DNA of 64,000 nucleotides from Tretioscincus oriximinensis (lineage: Eukaryota > Chordata > Lepidosauria > Squamata > Gymnophthalmidae). The stretch covers positions 2,155,384-2,219,383 of the forward strand of contig JAJVDF010000124.1 of NCBI GenBank assembly GCA_022410635.1, written 5' to 3'. Each line of letters starts with the position of its first letter. Position 1 is the stretch's first letter. A model generated the notes under the pieces. The model was not told where the DNA came from. It was given only the letters and a program-made list of their open reading frames with translations, and searched no databases. Positions 44,502 through 54,539 of this stretch are shown here, one piece after another. The translations under genes and the position numbers were made by a program.

Positions 44502-44667
44502 GGTTACCAGATAAAATTCAGGATAAAGCTTGTATCTTTAATAGGTGTGAAAAGGTGATTTTTTTCTCCCTGGTGGTGCAGGCATTTGAAGCAGCATCTG
44601 GTAAAAATCCTTCTTTTTTATAGCCACTAAAGGTGTCAACTTTTATCCTGGGTTTTATCAGGTATCC
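44502..44667. mobile_element. V-family foldback MITE
   Basis: GGTTACCAGATAAAATTCAG at the left and CTGGGTTTTATCAGGTATCC at the right. Confidence 0.84.
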
Positions 44668-44796
44668 CTGTCCTTGGGCCAGTCGCTCAGCCTGGCATAC
44701 TTCACAAGATTGTTGTTGGGATAAAACTGAGGGTAGGAAAATAATGTTCACTGCCATAAGCTTTGAGAACCACTATGGTGTTGTGTGGGTGATAAT

Positions 44797-44797
44797 A

Positions 44798-44870
<73 letters not shown>
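44797..44870. repeat. (AAT)n trinucleotide array
   Basis: About 24 uninterrupted AAT units. It gives false poly-Asn and poly-Ile ORFs. Confidence 0.97.
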
Positions 44871-44871
<1 letters not shown>

Positions 44872-45059
44872 ACAAGACACCAATAAATTCTAATGAAGTC
44901 CAGCAACTAAAGCAATTAACAATCAAAGCAAATAAAAAGAGATCATTGCAAATTGAGGAATGACCTAAACGAGAAAGAATCTTTCTGAGGAAGACTAGAT
45001 GTCCCTAAAGGGAACATTATCAGCACTTGTCCCACCCTTGGATGAAGATTATGTTCCAA

Positions 45060-45480
45060 AGGTGTGATAAGCATACAAGGGGGTCTCATAGCCCCTTAGG
45101 TAAGTTGCATGGGCTTCCATAGACAGCTCTTAAGCATCTGAAAAAATAGACTTGTCTATGGGAACTCAGGCTGCTTTCCCTTTTCAGGATGTTCTCTAAG
45201 GTATCACCAGACCTCTCTTGCTAGAATATCTATCTGTCTATCTGTCTGTCTGTCTGTCTGTCTGTCCGTCCGTCCGTCAGTCCGTCCATCCATCCGTCCA
45301 CCCACCCACCTACCTATCCACCCACCCATCCATTCATTCATCCATCCAGTCACCCAAAGAAGTAGTCTTGACTGTGAAAATCCATGCTGTCTACCACATT
45401 CTTGTTTATCTCTAACGTGTTACGAGACACCCCCCCTTGCTGGACTTTCTGAACAAAGACTACCACAGCTATTTATTTGA
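45060..45480 (+). repeat. U-family repeat with TCTG/CATC arrays
   Basis: GGGGTCTCATAGCCCCTTAG, (TCTG)n with TCCG and CATC variants at 45,226-45,345, then AAAGAAGTAGTCTTGACTGT and CTGGACTTTCTGAAC. Confidence 0.72.
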
Positions 45481-45779
45481 AATATTCTGCAAAATTGGTT
45501 CTTGTTAGCCGCTCTCTTTTTTAAAAATCAAATTAAATGTAATAATGAAAAATAATAGATTACACTGTTCACAAAAAACTATTCGTACATTTCATCGTAC
45601 CTTTGCAATTAATATACCTGTGAGTATAACTTTTTCAATCCTTGGGTGAATAAAATATTCCTCATGTTATTTGCATCCGTAACCCCACACTCCACAGTCC
45701 GGAAACCTCTCAATATTTCAAAAAGTCCGTAATAGTCCTTCTACCTTTGCATAGATTTAGTGTCTTGAAGTGCTATGAA

Positions 45780-45945
45780 GTTCCCTTGCTAGAATATCTG
45801 TTTGTCTATCCGTCTATTCGAAGAAGCTGACTTGTCTGCGAAAGCACCTGCTGCCTACCTTTTTCTTGTTATTCTCTGAAGTGCTATGAGACCTGCTTGC
45901 TAGATTTTCTTGACCCAGACTAACATGGCTATTGCTTTGAAGTCT
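45780..45945 (+). repeat. U-family repeat
   Basis: GAAGAAGCTGACTTGTCTGC, GCTGCCTACCTTTTTCTTGT and AGACTAACATGGCTATTGCT. Confidence 0.7.
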
Positions 45946-46149
45946 AACCCCAATTTGCTTTACAACCAAGATAAACATAGTTTCATGTGAAAAATCCAGT
46001 ATAGATGAATTACTTGAAATATTATCTTGATTAATTCCATTAAACGGGTACCTCATGGTGGAACCCCGTACCATATTCAAAACTGGTACCACAATGTTAT
46101 GGCCAGCTCTTTTCCATGCAGGCTTATTGGCAGAGATAAAGAAGTGATT

Positions 46150-46412
46150 TATATATTTATTTACTTATTATTTATACCCCTCCCCTTACCCGAAGGTCTC
46201 AGGGTGGCGAACAGTAATATTAACAAATTAAAAGCAGAATAAAAACAATATCTAAAAGTGGGGACAAAAACGGCATTCTCTTCAGCCAAAGCCCAGGTGA
46301 AAGAGGAGCATCTTCAAAGATCTTCTAAAACAATACAATGGTGATAACAGGCGCCCCTCGAGGGGGAGACTATTCCAAAGATGGGGGGCAGCCACCGAGA
46401 AGGCCCTTGGTG
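46150..46412 (-). repeat. L2-clade LINE tail
   Basis: (TTTA)n, then CCCGAAGGTCTCAGGGTGGC, through GGCAGCCACCGAGAAGGCCC. Confidence 0.78.
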
Positions 46413-46488
46413 TTGCTTTTTTCTGGGGAGAAGATGGGTATTGAACCGGAACCCACCTGCTTTCCAGGCAGCCTAGTCTACCCATAAG

Positions 46489-46650
46489 GTCCCCAGNTAA
46501 AATCCAAGTAGAAGTTTATATCTTTAATAAGTGTAAAAAAAATGACACGCACACATAAGGTGCTNCTGGTGTACCTGGTGACATGTCTTCGCCTCTATAT
46601 CCATTAAAGGTGCAAACTTCTATCCTTGATTTTGGGGGTAATGCCTTATT
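46489..46650. mobile_element. V-family MITE, diverged
   Basis: TAAAATCCAAGTAGAAGTTT and GCAAACTTCTATCCTTGATT as facing arms. Related pieces lie at 24,805-25,020, 28,480-28,600 and 51,120-51,210. Confidence 0.6.
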
Positions 46651-46839
46651 CTATCATTGAAATGCAACCATTAAATTCCTGCCCAAATTTCCCAGAATTA
46701 AAGCAAGGTCCTTTTTCTTTGACACCCTTTCTCTGACACAGGTATCCTCAGTCAAGGTGTCTTCTCTCCAACAAGAACATTTCCAAGACCATAACCACAA
46801 CTTGATCAGTCAAGTCTCTTTCTTGTCCCACCTGTGTCA

Positions 46840-47060
46840 GCTGTGAAGAGGGGTAAGCGCCTTCAGACAACTCAGCTGTTTGAAAGCAAAGAAATTTGCT
46901 AGTAGATAAATGAGTACCACCACAGCGTGGTGGGGAAGATAGAATAGATGCAAATCTTCAGGCGAAAAATAACTTTGTAAGGTGCTCTGAGTCGCTTCAG
47001 GTTGAGAAAAGCAGCATATAAAACCAGATTTTTCTCCTCTTCCTCCTCCTCCTCTTCTTC
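46840..47060 (+). repeat. SINE-2 with CTT-rich tail
   Basis: CAACTCAGCTGTTTGAAAGC, AGCGTGGTGGGGAAGATAGA and AGCAGCATATAAAACC, then (CCT/CTT)n. Confidence 0.75.
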
Positions 47061-47583
47061 CTCCTCCTCCTTCTTCTAACCCACAACTTCATCACTTCTC
47101 TTCACCTCCTCTCAAAATACAATCCACAAAGCCTTCCATTCCACTGTAGAAATCTTTACATTCAACCTAGATGACACCTTGTCCATTTAAAGGGACCAGC
47201 CTGAAGACCCTAGTCCTCACGTTCTCAAAAGGCCTGACTTCCCCTCATTATGTTCTCCTAGGATCATCTTCAGGCAAGTTCTTTTCCTTCTCAAAAGCCA
47301 CCCCAAAGTTTTTTGAGTTTCTTAGGCATGTGCTCCGGGGGTTTTGAGTCTCCGAANACTTGTCAAAACTTTTCTGGAATTCTAAGAACCCACAGTTAAG
47401 AGCAGAACCCTCCTCTCTTTCGGCAACCATTCTCAGGCATGATTGGTGGCCTCCACAATCTACTGCTAGCGCACGATAGAAGGAAAGGAAGGAAAGAGGA
47501 AAGAAAGAAACTTCCCAAACTTTGTGCATCAAAATCTTTAATCTACTGGCTTCTAAATTTAAATTGTGACACAGAAGGTTCTG

Positions 47584-48093
47584 TTACCCACATAGACACC
47601 CCCCCACACACACAATTCTGATAGCCTTCTTGATGTTCTCGTAGAACCAGCTGCCTCCTTCCACCCCTCCAGTAGCCCCTGGAGTCTGCTTGGGCTTTCC
47701 CTTCACTGCTCCACCTTCCTTCTCCTGTCGATCCAAAGTTTCCACCTCTGGCTCTGCTGACCATAAATCCCACGGCACTCACCTGGTCCTGGGCAGCAGT
47801 GNCAGCAGGAAGAACAGGAGGGGAGCCCGGCTTCTCTCCTCTGGCCTCCTCTGGTGGGAAGTGTGTGCGGGTGCCTGGCCTGCCTCTCTTCTGTCAAGGC
47901 TTTGGGTGGAGCTGCTGGGTTGTGTCACAAGTATGAGAAGCATCTGGGGAGGGAAAGATGAAGGGGTGGATATATCTGGGGAGGAAGGAGAGGGTGGGGA
48001 TGGGAGACCTCTTGCACCACTATTATCAGGAAAAGGTTCCGTCTTTCTGTCTGGTACGGTGCAGTGATGTTGGTCTGATGACACATCCGCCAT
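47584..48093 (-). other. GC-rich coding-like segment with strong donor, unrecognised
   Basis: A CpG-containing stretch unlike its AT-richer surroundings. On the minus strand an open frame from 48,093 ends in a leucine-rich run just before a strong donor, GACCAG/GTGAGTGCC at 47783. A second minus-strand frame, starting at 47,778, encodes an acidic/basic stretch containing VETLDRQEKEGGAVKG and SWFYENIKKAI. I do not recognise either peptide. It could be a small secreted-protein gene, an untranslated TGM1 first exon, or chance open frames in GC-rich DNA. Confidence 0.2.
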
Positions 48094-48414
48094 GGGGTGA
48101 GCGAGGTGCTATGGGGGAAGCCCTTCTTGCCTCTGTGCGTATGGGTGAATCAAAGCGACATGAACTTTTCAACCTGGTGGGATGACGCTGAAGAGGGGAA
48201 GGAAGAGGGCAAAGGGGGAAGGTAACAGCAGAACCCTGGGGGTCAAGTGTGGTGCCCACCCAGGTTTCAAAGGGTTTCCCTGAGAGCATCTAGTGTGACC
48301 CTTTGCAACCTAAATTAAACTAAAGGAAGATTGAAGTACAACTTCCACATCCTGGAATGGTCTATTCTGACCCCTTGACACTGAAGACGGATTGCCCAAC
48401 GTCTACACTCTGGT

Positions 48415-48552
48415 CCAGTCTTCACTGAGCCTTATTCTGGGCTCTCTCTCAGAACTGGAGCCTACCATCCACATCATATACACTGGCCTGTGGATGGCCG
48501 AGTCCTGTTCCGTGATATAACCCAGACTAAGGGCTCAGTGAAGACAGGACCC
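48415..48552. mobile_element. S-family foldback MITE
   Basis: CTTCACTGAGCCTTATTCTG facing GACTAAGGGCTCAGTGAAG around TACACTGGCCTGTGGATGG. Confidence 0.78.
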
Positions 48553-48969
48553 CTGTCTGACCTTCTGCAACTTTAAAAGTTAAGATAAAGAAAGATTGTA
48601 CAACTTCCACACCCTGAGACCATCTATTCTGGCCCTTTGTCACTTAAACTAAAGAAAGATGACAAAACTTCTGTGTATAAGAGAAGACCTTAAAAATGTA
48701 AACGGTTGGAAATGATCACGACTTGGAAATTGTCTGAGCCAGTGGAATTGGGAACCAGTGGAGTCTTGCTAAGGTAGGATCTGTGGGTTCAAACTCTTTT
48801 TAGAGACAGATCCTAGTTACAGGTTCACTTTTAGACCTTCTCAGTTCATCTTCAGTTCTGAGGAATGAGTTTAATCTCCCCCCCCCCCCAGACTAGTACG
48901 TGGAAGAAGGTTTAAATTAAGGCCTTTTCTACACTGAACTTTATTGAAGTATAGACAGATTTCCCCAGC

Positions 48970-49335
48970 CAACTTCCTGTAAGCAGCAAAAATGTTTCCT
49001 GTGAGTGGGAAATACTGGCTAAAGATTGACTAAAAAGGCTCTTTCCTTCCCAGGGCTAGCTGCGGTGCAGGTTGGGAGCTGTAGTCCGCAAGGCTGCCTG
49101 CTGCTCGGACCACACTTCCCAGCAGGCCCCGCTGCCAACACATCAACCGCTTTGTTTCACTTTTTTTCACGTTTGGCCTACTGCTGGGCATCCGAGCTTT
49201 TACAATAAGCACTTGTCATCTTGAAAAAATACGGAATAGAAAAGCAGGCAGAAACACAACTTAAAACCATAAAACAGGAAACAGGAAATTCTACCCGGAA
49301 GTAGAGAGACAAGAAGCTGCCAGTTTGCTTTTGTT
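48970..49335 (+). repeat. Z-family repeat, near full length
   Basis: AACTTCCTGTAAGCAGCAAA, GGGAGCTGTAGTCCGCAAGG and AAACCATAAAACAGGAAACA. Confidence 0.8.
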
Positions 49336-49939
49336 GGCTTTTGGCCCGTCTNTATCTTGGAATGTGGATCTGCTGTCTGCATGCTCGGCAGACTAATTAA
49401 ATCTACTCAGAAAGCATTTTAGAGTTATTTTAGAGCGGGTGTATTAAGACCCAACAGTCCCACCTTAAAGATTGATGGCAGGGCTGTATTAGTTGCGTTG
49501 GCACCCAGAGAAAGGATGTGCATGTTTCGACAGGCCGTGAGCGTGAGCATCAGGCGCGGAGGAGAGAAGGTGTGGTCACCTGCTTTGTTCACTCCAAGAC
49601 TCTCCCAGGTCTGAGGGATCTGTTGAGAAATGCTGTTTTGTGCCTTGATTTCTCAGTGCCGCCTCCTATTCCTTTTAAGAAACTGGCAGTGGGCCCAGCC
49701 GGCAGGGCCCACTTTGCTTTTCTTTTGTTGATGTTGAAATATGTCGGTGATATTATTGACATCCTGTCGTCCATTCAGAGAGCCCAGGATGGCGCAGACA
49801 TCTTTTCCCTCCTCCCGTTTTGGCCACATTCAAAGAACTGGAAAAAAAATCCTCTTGGCTTTAGATTTTATCCCATGGCAGGAAATCAGTAGGGGAGTTG
49901 TTTCAAGAGAAGATGCAGAACTGCAGAAGGTGCAATAAA

Positions 49940-50385
49940 GGAAGGGGCAAGAAGCAGCAACTGGAGCAAAATCCCTTATGAAATCTGATTGCAATGTCTA
50001 GGTCTCTTTAGCCTTGAAAGATAGCATTTAAGAGTTGATCTGATTCAAGTGCATGAAATCATGCATAGGAAGGATAAGGTGAATGAGGAACAGCACAGCA
50101 CACATCATTTACTTCCAGAAGAGGTGGTAGTAGCTAACAGCCTGGATAGTTTTAAGACAGGATTAGATANGTTCATGGGTACAAACAGCTACTAGGATGG
50201 ATGTCTTTATACTGTCTCCGAGATGGAGTAACAGCAGTATTCCAAAAATGCGTTTTGCAGGGCATCAAGAACAGTTGAAGATTTTGCCTTCTTCTGTTCC
50301 AGACTGCCCAGGTGCAATTGGTGGGCCACTGGGTGAGACAAGGCTGGACCAGATGGGCTCCGGCCTGATTCAGTAGGGCACTGCT
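49940..50385 (+). repeat. GLDKFM-family LINE 3' end
   Basis: CTTTAGCCTTGAAAGATAGC through GATAGTTTTAAGACAGGATT to TTCAGTAGGGCACTGCTTG. Confidence 0.82.
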
Positions 50386-50745
50386 TGAAGTTGATAGGCA
50401 GAAGCATTGGGACAGACAAGAGAAAACATTATTTTATCCAGAGGGTCACCGGTCTACGGAATTGTGGATGGTAGCTAACAGCCTGGATAGCTTTAAATTA
50501 GGATTAGATAAATTAATGGAAGCCTTAGCTAAGAGTATCAATAGCTACTAGGTGTCTTGATACTTCCTCTGGGATGAAGCAACAGACGGAATTCCTGAAA
50601 TGCCATTTGCAGGGAGTCAAAAACAGGTGAAGGTTTTTTCTTTCTTCTGCTTGAGCCTGCCCAGAGGCAATTGGTAGGCCACTGTGGTGAGACAGAATGC
50701 TGGACTAGATGGGGTTGTGGCCTCATTCAGCAGGGCTCCTCTTAG
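50386..50745 (+). repeat. Second GLDKFM-family LINE 3' end in tandem
   Basis: Restarts upstream in the family (AAGTTGATAGGCAGAAGCAT, CAGAGGGTCACCGGTCTACG) straight after the previous copy's tail. This suggests insertion at or near an earlier 3' end. Confidence 0.8.
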
Positions 50746-51814
50746 GGACTAGATATACTGCTCCAAACAATTAAGGGATGATTCCCTTAACAATTAAGAT
50801 GATTCCCAAGTGCAGAATATTGCAGAGAAAATGCCTCTCCTAATAAAATCCTAACTTATGCCAAAAATAGAATTCATATAAAACTCTACCTGGTGAATTT
50901 CTACCTGCCCACAAAATGAAAAAGATGCTTCTTTGAAAAAGGTGAAGTAGATGATAAGTTCCATCTTTTCCTTGGGTGCTTTTAGGTATAGCTGACTCAG
51001 GTCTCCAAATATTTCACTTCTGTTGGCCTGCTATTTTCACAACTTCCTTCGACTGAAGGAATGGATTATAACACATGCTTTGGAACCCACTTTCATGCAT
51101 GTACTGTATTTCCACATGAAAACTGAAATAGTTTTAATGAGTGTGCAAAAGTGATTTCTCCCCAGGTTCTGCAGGCATTACCTGGTGAAAATTCTTCCAG
51201 TAAAGAATGCAAATTCTTNTTACATTTCTATGTGGTAATTCTAGTACATAATGCTGCTTACTGCATAATATGCTATGTTTGTGCCCTTGAATTTGATTTG
51301 TCTCACTTTTACCGGATGTTGCCTGGTATGCAGATGGTAAATCTCTGTTCTGGAATTAGATTAAGTGCAGAACATATTTTTCCTTTCAAGGATTGTTTCA
51401 AAATGTCGATTTTTCTTTTTTTTTTATTGCAAAATTGTTATACAACAAAGTTTTGTTACGATATCAAATATAGAAACAGGAGAACACAGCAATGTCTCTG
51501 AATCCAAGGGTGATTGGTGTCTCTAACTAATTAGTAAATCCGTATTCTGACTTCTTAGGACATCGTTGCTCTTAAGCTGATGACAAGTAAGTTTAGCTAA
51601 GTGTTAAATACAGGTGCAATCAATTTACAAATATGAACAGTCATTATCTATCCATGCTTGTTAAGCCATTTTTCCTTGAATTCTGGGAGCCTGTCAGTTG
51701 TAGAACCTGACATTCCAGATTGCTGTTCTGTTATGATTTCATTCAATATGCCCCCATCCCAGTTTCTCAGGTTCTTTTGGTCAAAGGGTGAGTAGATTTC
51801 CAGTGCTGTGTTAC

Positions 51815-51930
51815 TACATATTTGGATGCAGTGATAAAATGTCAATTTTGCTTTTTTGCTTTTATTGCTGGCTGCCCTGAGACCTTCAGATATAGGGCAG
51901 GTTATAAGCATAAGTAAATAAAAAAAGGAA
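51815..51930 (+). repeat. L2-clade LINE tail
   Basis: GCCCTGAGACCTTCAGATAT followed by AGGGCAGGTTATAAGCATAA and an A-rich end. Confidence 0.6.
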
Positions 51931-52014
51931 GGAAGGAAAGTCACTTCTTATCATTGATTTAATTTGCTTTTTCCAAGACTGAAGTTGTTTAAGTTACTCC
52001 CATGTTCTACCAGA

Positions 52015-52510
52015 CAATAAGAAATAAAACAAGGGAAAAAGAAAGTGGATAGTGAAGTTGGATAGCTTCAATACAGTACTAGACAGGTTTATGGACACTA
52101 AGGGTATAAATCAGTTGTTCTCAACCTTTCTAATGCTGTGACCCCGCAATACAGTTCCTCATGTTGCGGTGACCCCAATTTTGGTCATACCATGGCATAG
52201 CATCAGAAACATGGCTTTAGGTGACCCCTGTGTTTTGGTCGTTTGACCTCCGCCGGGGTCACGACCCACAGGTTGAGAACCGCTGGTATAAATGGTTACT
52301 ANGCTGGATGACTGGATGCTGCCTCTGGGATGGAGCAACAGGCAGGACTCCTGAAATGCCATTTGCAGGGAGTCAAGAACAGGGGNATATTTAGCTTTCT
52401 TCTGTTCGGACTGCCCAGGTGCATCTAGTGGGCCTCTGTGTGAAACACAATGCTGGACTAGATGGGTTCTGGCCCAATCCAGTATGGCTCTTCTTATGTT
52501 TTTAAAGCGA
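52015..52510 (+). repeat. GLDKFM-family LINE 3' end interrupted by a hAT element
   Basis: GGATAGCTTCAATACAGTAC through AAGGGTATAAAT, then the hAT element, then GTATAAATGGTTACT through TGGACTAGATGGGTTCTGGC to CTTATGTT. Confidence 0.82.
52112..52285 (+). mobile_element. hAT-superfamily MITE of SPIN/URR1 type with 8-bp target duplication
   Basis: Ends CAGTTGTTCTCAACC and GGTTGAGAACCGCTG are imperfect terminal inverted repeats. The inner text ATGCTGTGACCCCGCAATAC and GGGGTCACGACCCACAG is the familiar URR1/SPIN non-autonomous pattern. The flanks 52104-52111 and 52286-52293 are both GTATAAAT, an exact 8-bp duplication as expected for hAT. 174 bp, with no transposase. Confidence 0.9.
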
Positions 52511-52594
52511 AATCAGTAATAAAAAGTAATGATAATATGATATCTATTTGCTAAGAGTATCTGTCTGTCTGCCTATCAGTCTATCTATCTACCA

Positions 52595-52835
52595 GTCTGA
52601 GCAGAGGGATCAGCTTTGTTCTCATTGCCACATAGAAGGACTAGAAATAGTGGGATGAAACTGCAAGGAAGTAGATATAGATTAGAAATCAGAAAACACT
52701 TTCTGATGGTGATCAACCAGTGGAATAAGTTGCCNCAGGAAATGGTGAGTTGTCCTTTGCTGGAGGTCTTCAAGCAGAGGCTGGCCAGCCATCAGTCTGG
52801 GATGGTTTCGTGAACCCTAGAGGGCCCTTCCAACT
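52595..52835 (+). repeat. CR1 LINE 3' fragment
   Basis: Shares GAGCAGAGGGATCA, GGACTAGAAATAGTGGGATG, CAACCAGTGGAATA and GGAGGTCTTCAAGCAGAGGC with the 30.3 kb copy. Confidence 0.85.
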
Positions 52836-53477
52836 TTTTATCATAATGAAAAGATTCTACAATTGATTATTATAAATTATCTAATTGAGTGAGAGAATGA
52901 ACGAATGAACAAATAAATGCATGCATAAATGTGCCNAGACATTCCTCTTCAGAAAAAATTATTCTGTGGCTACTTCATGGATCCTTCCTTTTATTTTTAT
53001 TTCCATCCTTGTCATGGTTCTCCTGAAAAGGAAGCCTGATTGCGAAATATCTTCACAGATGAATCCCTGACTGTAATCCATCTCTTTGGATGCCAAAGAG
53101 GTGACTGACTCTTGGCTGGAAGAGCTTAACTGGAAGTGGGAGGAATAATTCATTCGCTGATTCAATTGCTGCAATAACTTCTAGGGAATTTCTTCTTGCG
53201 AGAGTTTCTGAGCTCTAGTGATAGGTACACATTAAACAAAAACATCAGTATAGATTTGGACAGATTCCTGCATTTGTTTTGCATTAATTGAAGTAGGAAG
53301 ATTCTCGTATCATTCCAGGTGGTTCCACAAACTAATTTATATACTTTAATTTACTTAAGAATTTATATTCCAGGTCTCAGGGCGGGCCTGACAGTACAAA
53401 AATAAAATATATTACATTTAAAACATTTAAAGTATAATCTTTCTCCTTCCCTCTAGACATTATCCCACTACATAAGA

Positions 53478-53960
53478 TCCTAAGAGGAGCCCTGCTGAAT
53501 GGGGCCGGAGCCCATCTAGTCCAGCCTTCTGCCTCACCCAGAGGCCCACAAATTGCACCTGAACAGAAGGAGGCAAAATCTTCAACTGTTCTGGAGAGCC
53601 AGTTTGGTGTAGTGGTTGAGTATGGGACTCATACCTGGTAGTCTCCCGGTTCGATTCCCCACTCCTCCACGAAAGCCAGCTGGGTGACCTTGGGCCAGTC
53701 ACAGTTCTTTGAACTCTCTCAGCCCCACCTACTCCACAGGGTTTCTGTTGTGGAGAAAGCAACAAAAGCTATGTGCACCGCCCTATGGTTGGCTGCCCTG
53801 AGACCTTCGGGTATAGGGCAGGATACAAGTACAAATAAATAAATAAATAAATAGATGCCCTTCAAATGGTATTTCAAGAGTCCTGCCTGTTGTTCCATCC
53901 CAGAGGGAGTTTCAAAGGATCCACCCTAGTAGCTATTTCTACCCTTGGTGTATAAGCTTA
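53478..53960 (-). repeat. GLDKFM-family LINE 3' end with nested SINE
   Basis: AAGATCCTAAGAGGAGCCCT to CAAAATCTTCAACTGTTCT, a SINE at 53,594-53,854, then GATGCCCTTCAAATGGTATT onward. Confidence 0.82.
53594..53854 (+). repeat. tRNA-derived SINE-1, full length, nested in a LINE
   Basis: AGAGCCAGTTTGGTGTAGTG (A box), CTCCCGGTTCGATTCCCC (B box), GGGCCAGTCACAGTTCTTTG, then GGTATAGGGCAGGATACAAG with (AAAT)n. Its last block resembles the L2-clade tails in this window, suggesting L2-dependent retroposition (inference). Confidence 0.9.
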
Positions 53961-54175
53961 ACTCACCTTATCAACTTATCTCACCTGTCTTGAATCTAGT
54001 GATCTATTAAAATAATAATTAATGGCAGTTAATGATACTTTTCAATACTCTGATGGAAGAAAGCTAAGAACTAAGGATGCCTTCTGATGAGGGAGACAAA
54101 TTAGGGGCCAAATGCTGGCTTGAAGCTGTTACCATCCGGAGGTCTTCAGGGATAGGGTAATATAGAAATGTATTT

Positions 54176-54345
54176 ATTTATTTATACTTGTGTCTCGCTC
54201 TATACCTGAAGGTCTCAGAGCAGCGAACCATAGGGTGGCGCACATAGCTTTTGTTGCTTTCTTCACAACAGACACCATGTGGAGTAGGTGGGGCTGAGAG
54301 AGTTCAAAGAACTGTGACTGGCCCAAGGTCACCCAGCTGGCTTTC
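54176..54345 (-). repeat. SINE-1 tail half
   Basis: Antisense tail and body (TATACCTGAAGGTCTCAGAG, AAAGAACTGTGACTGGCCCA) stopping at CACCCAGCTGGCTTTCG without the tRNA head. Confidence 0.75.
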
Positions 54346-54468
54346 GTAAATAAATAATGTAAATAAATAAATAATGTAAATAAAAAAAAAATCACTTCCT
54401 ATCACTTCATGGAAAACAGAGAAGGAAGAAATGGAGGCAGAGTCAGATCTTATTTTCTTAAAAAACCC

Positions 54469-54538
54469 TGGAGATGCCGGGATCGAACCCAAGGCCTCAT
54501 ACATGCGATGCATGCGCTTACCTCTGATCTCCATCCCC
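54469..54538 (-). tRNA. tRNA-Ala(CGC)-like sequence, probable pseudogene or SINE head
   Basis: 70 nt. The acceptor stem GGGGATG pairs with CATCTCC, with one wobble. The anticodon loop reads ATCGCAT (anticodon CGC). The B box is GGTTCGATCCC. A T6 run follows about 4 bases after the 3' end. The D arm (GATC..AGC) cannot form four pairs and one base is missing, so it is unlikely to be a working tRNA. Confidence 0.5.
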
Positions 54539-54539
54539 A

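Noticed and set aside
44633..44926. Poly-Asn and poly-Ile ORFs
   Set aside because: They are the two strands of the (AAT)n array.
53594..53670. A and B boxes considered as a tRNA gene
   Set aside because: No acceptor-stem pairing; multicopy with a shared non-tRNA body and tail, so a SINE.
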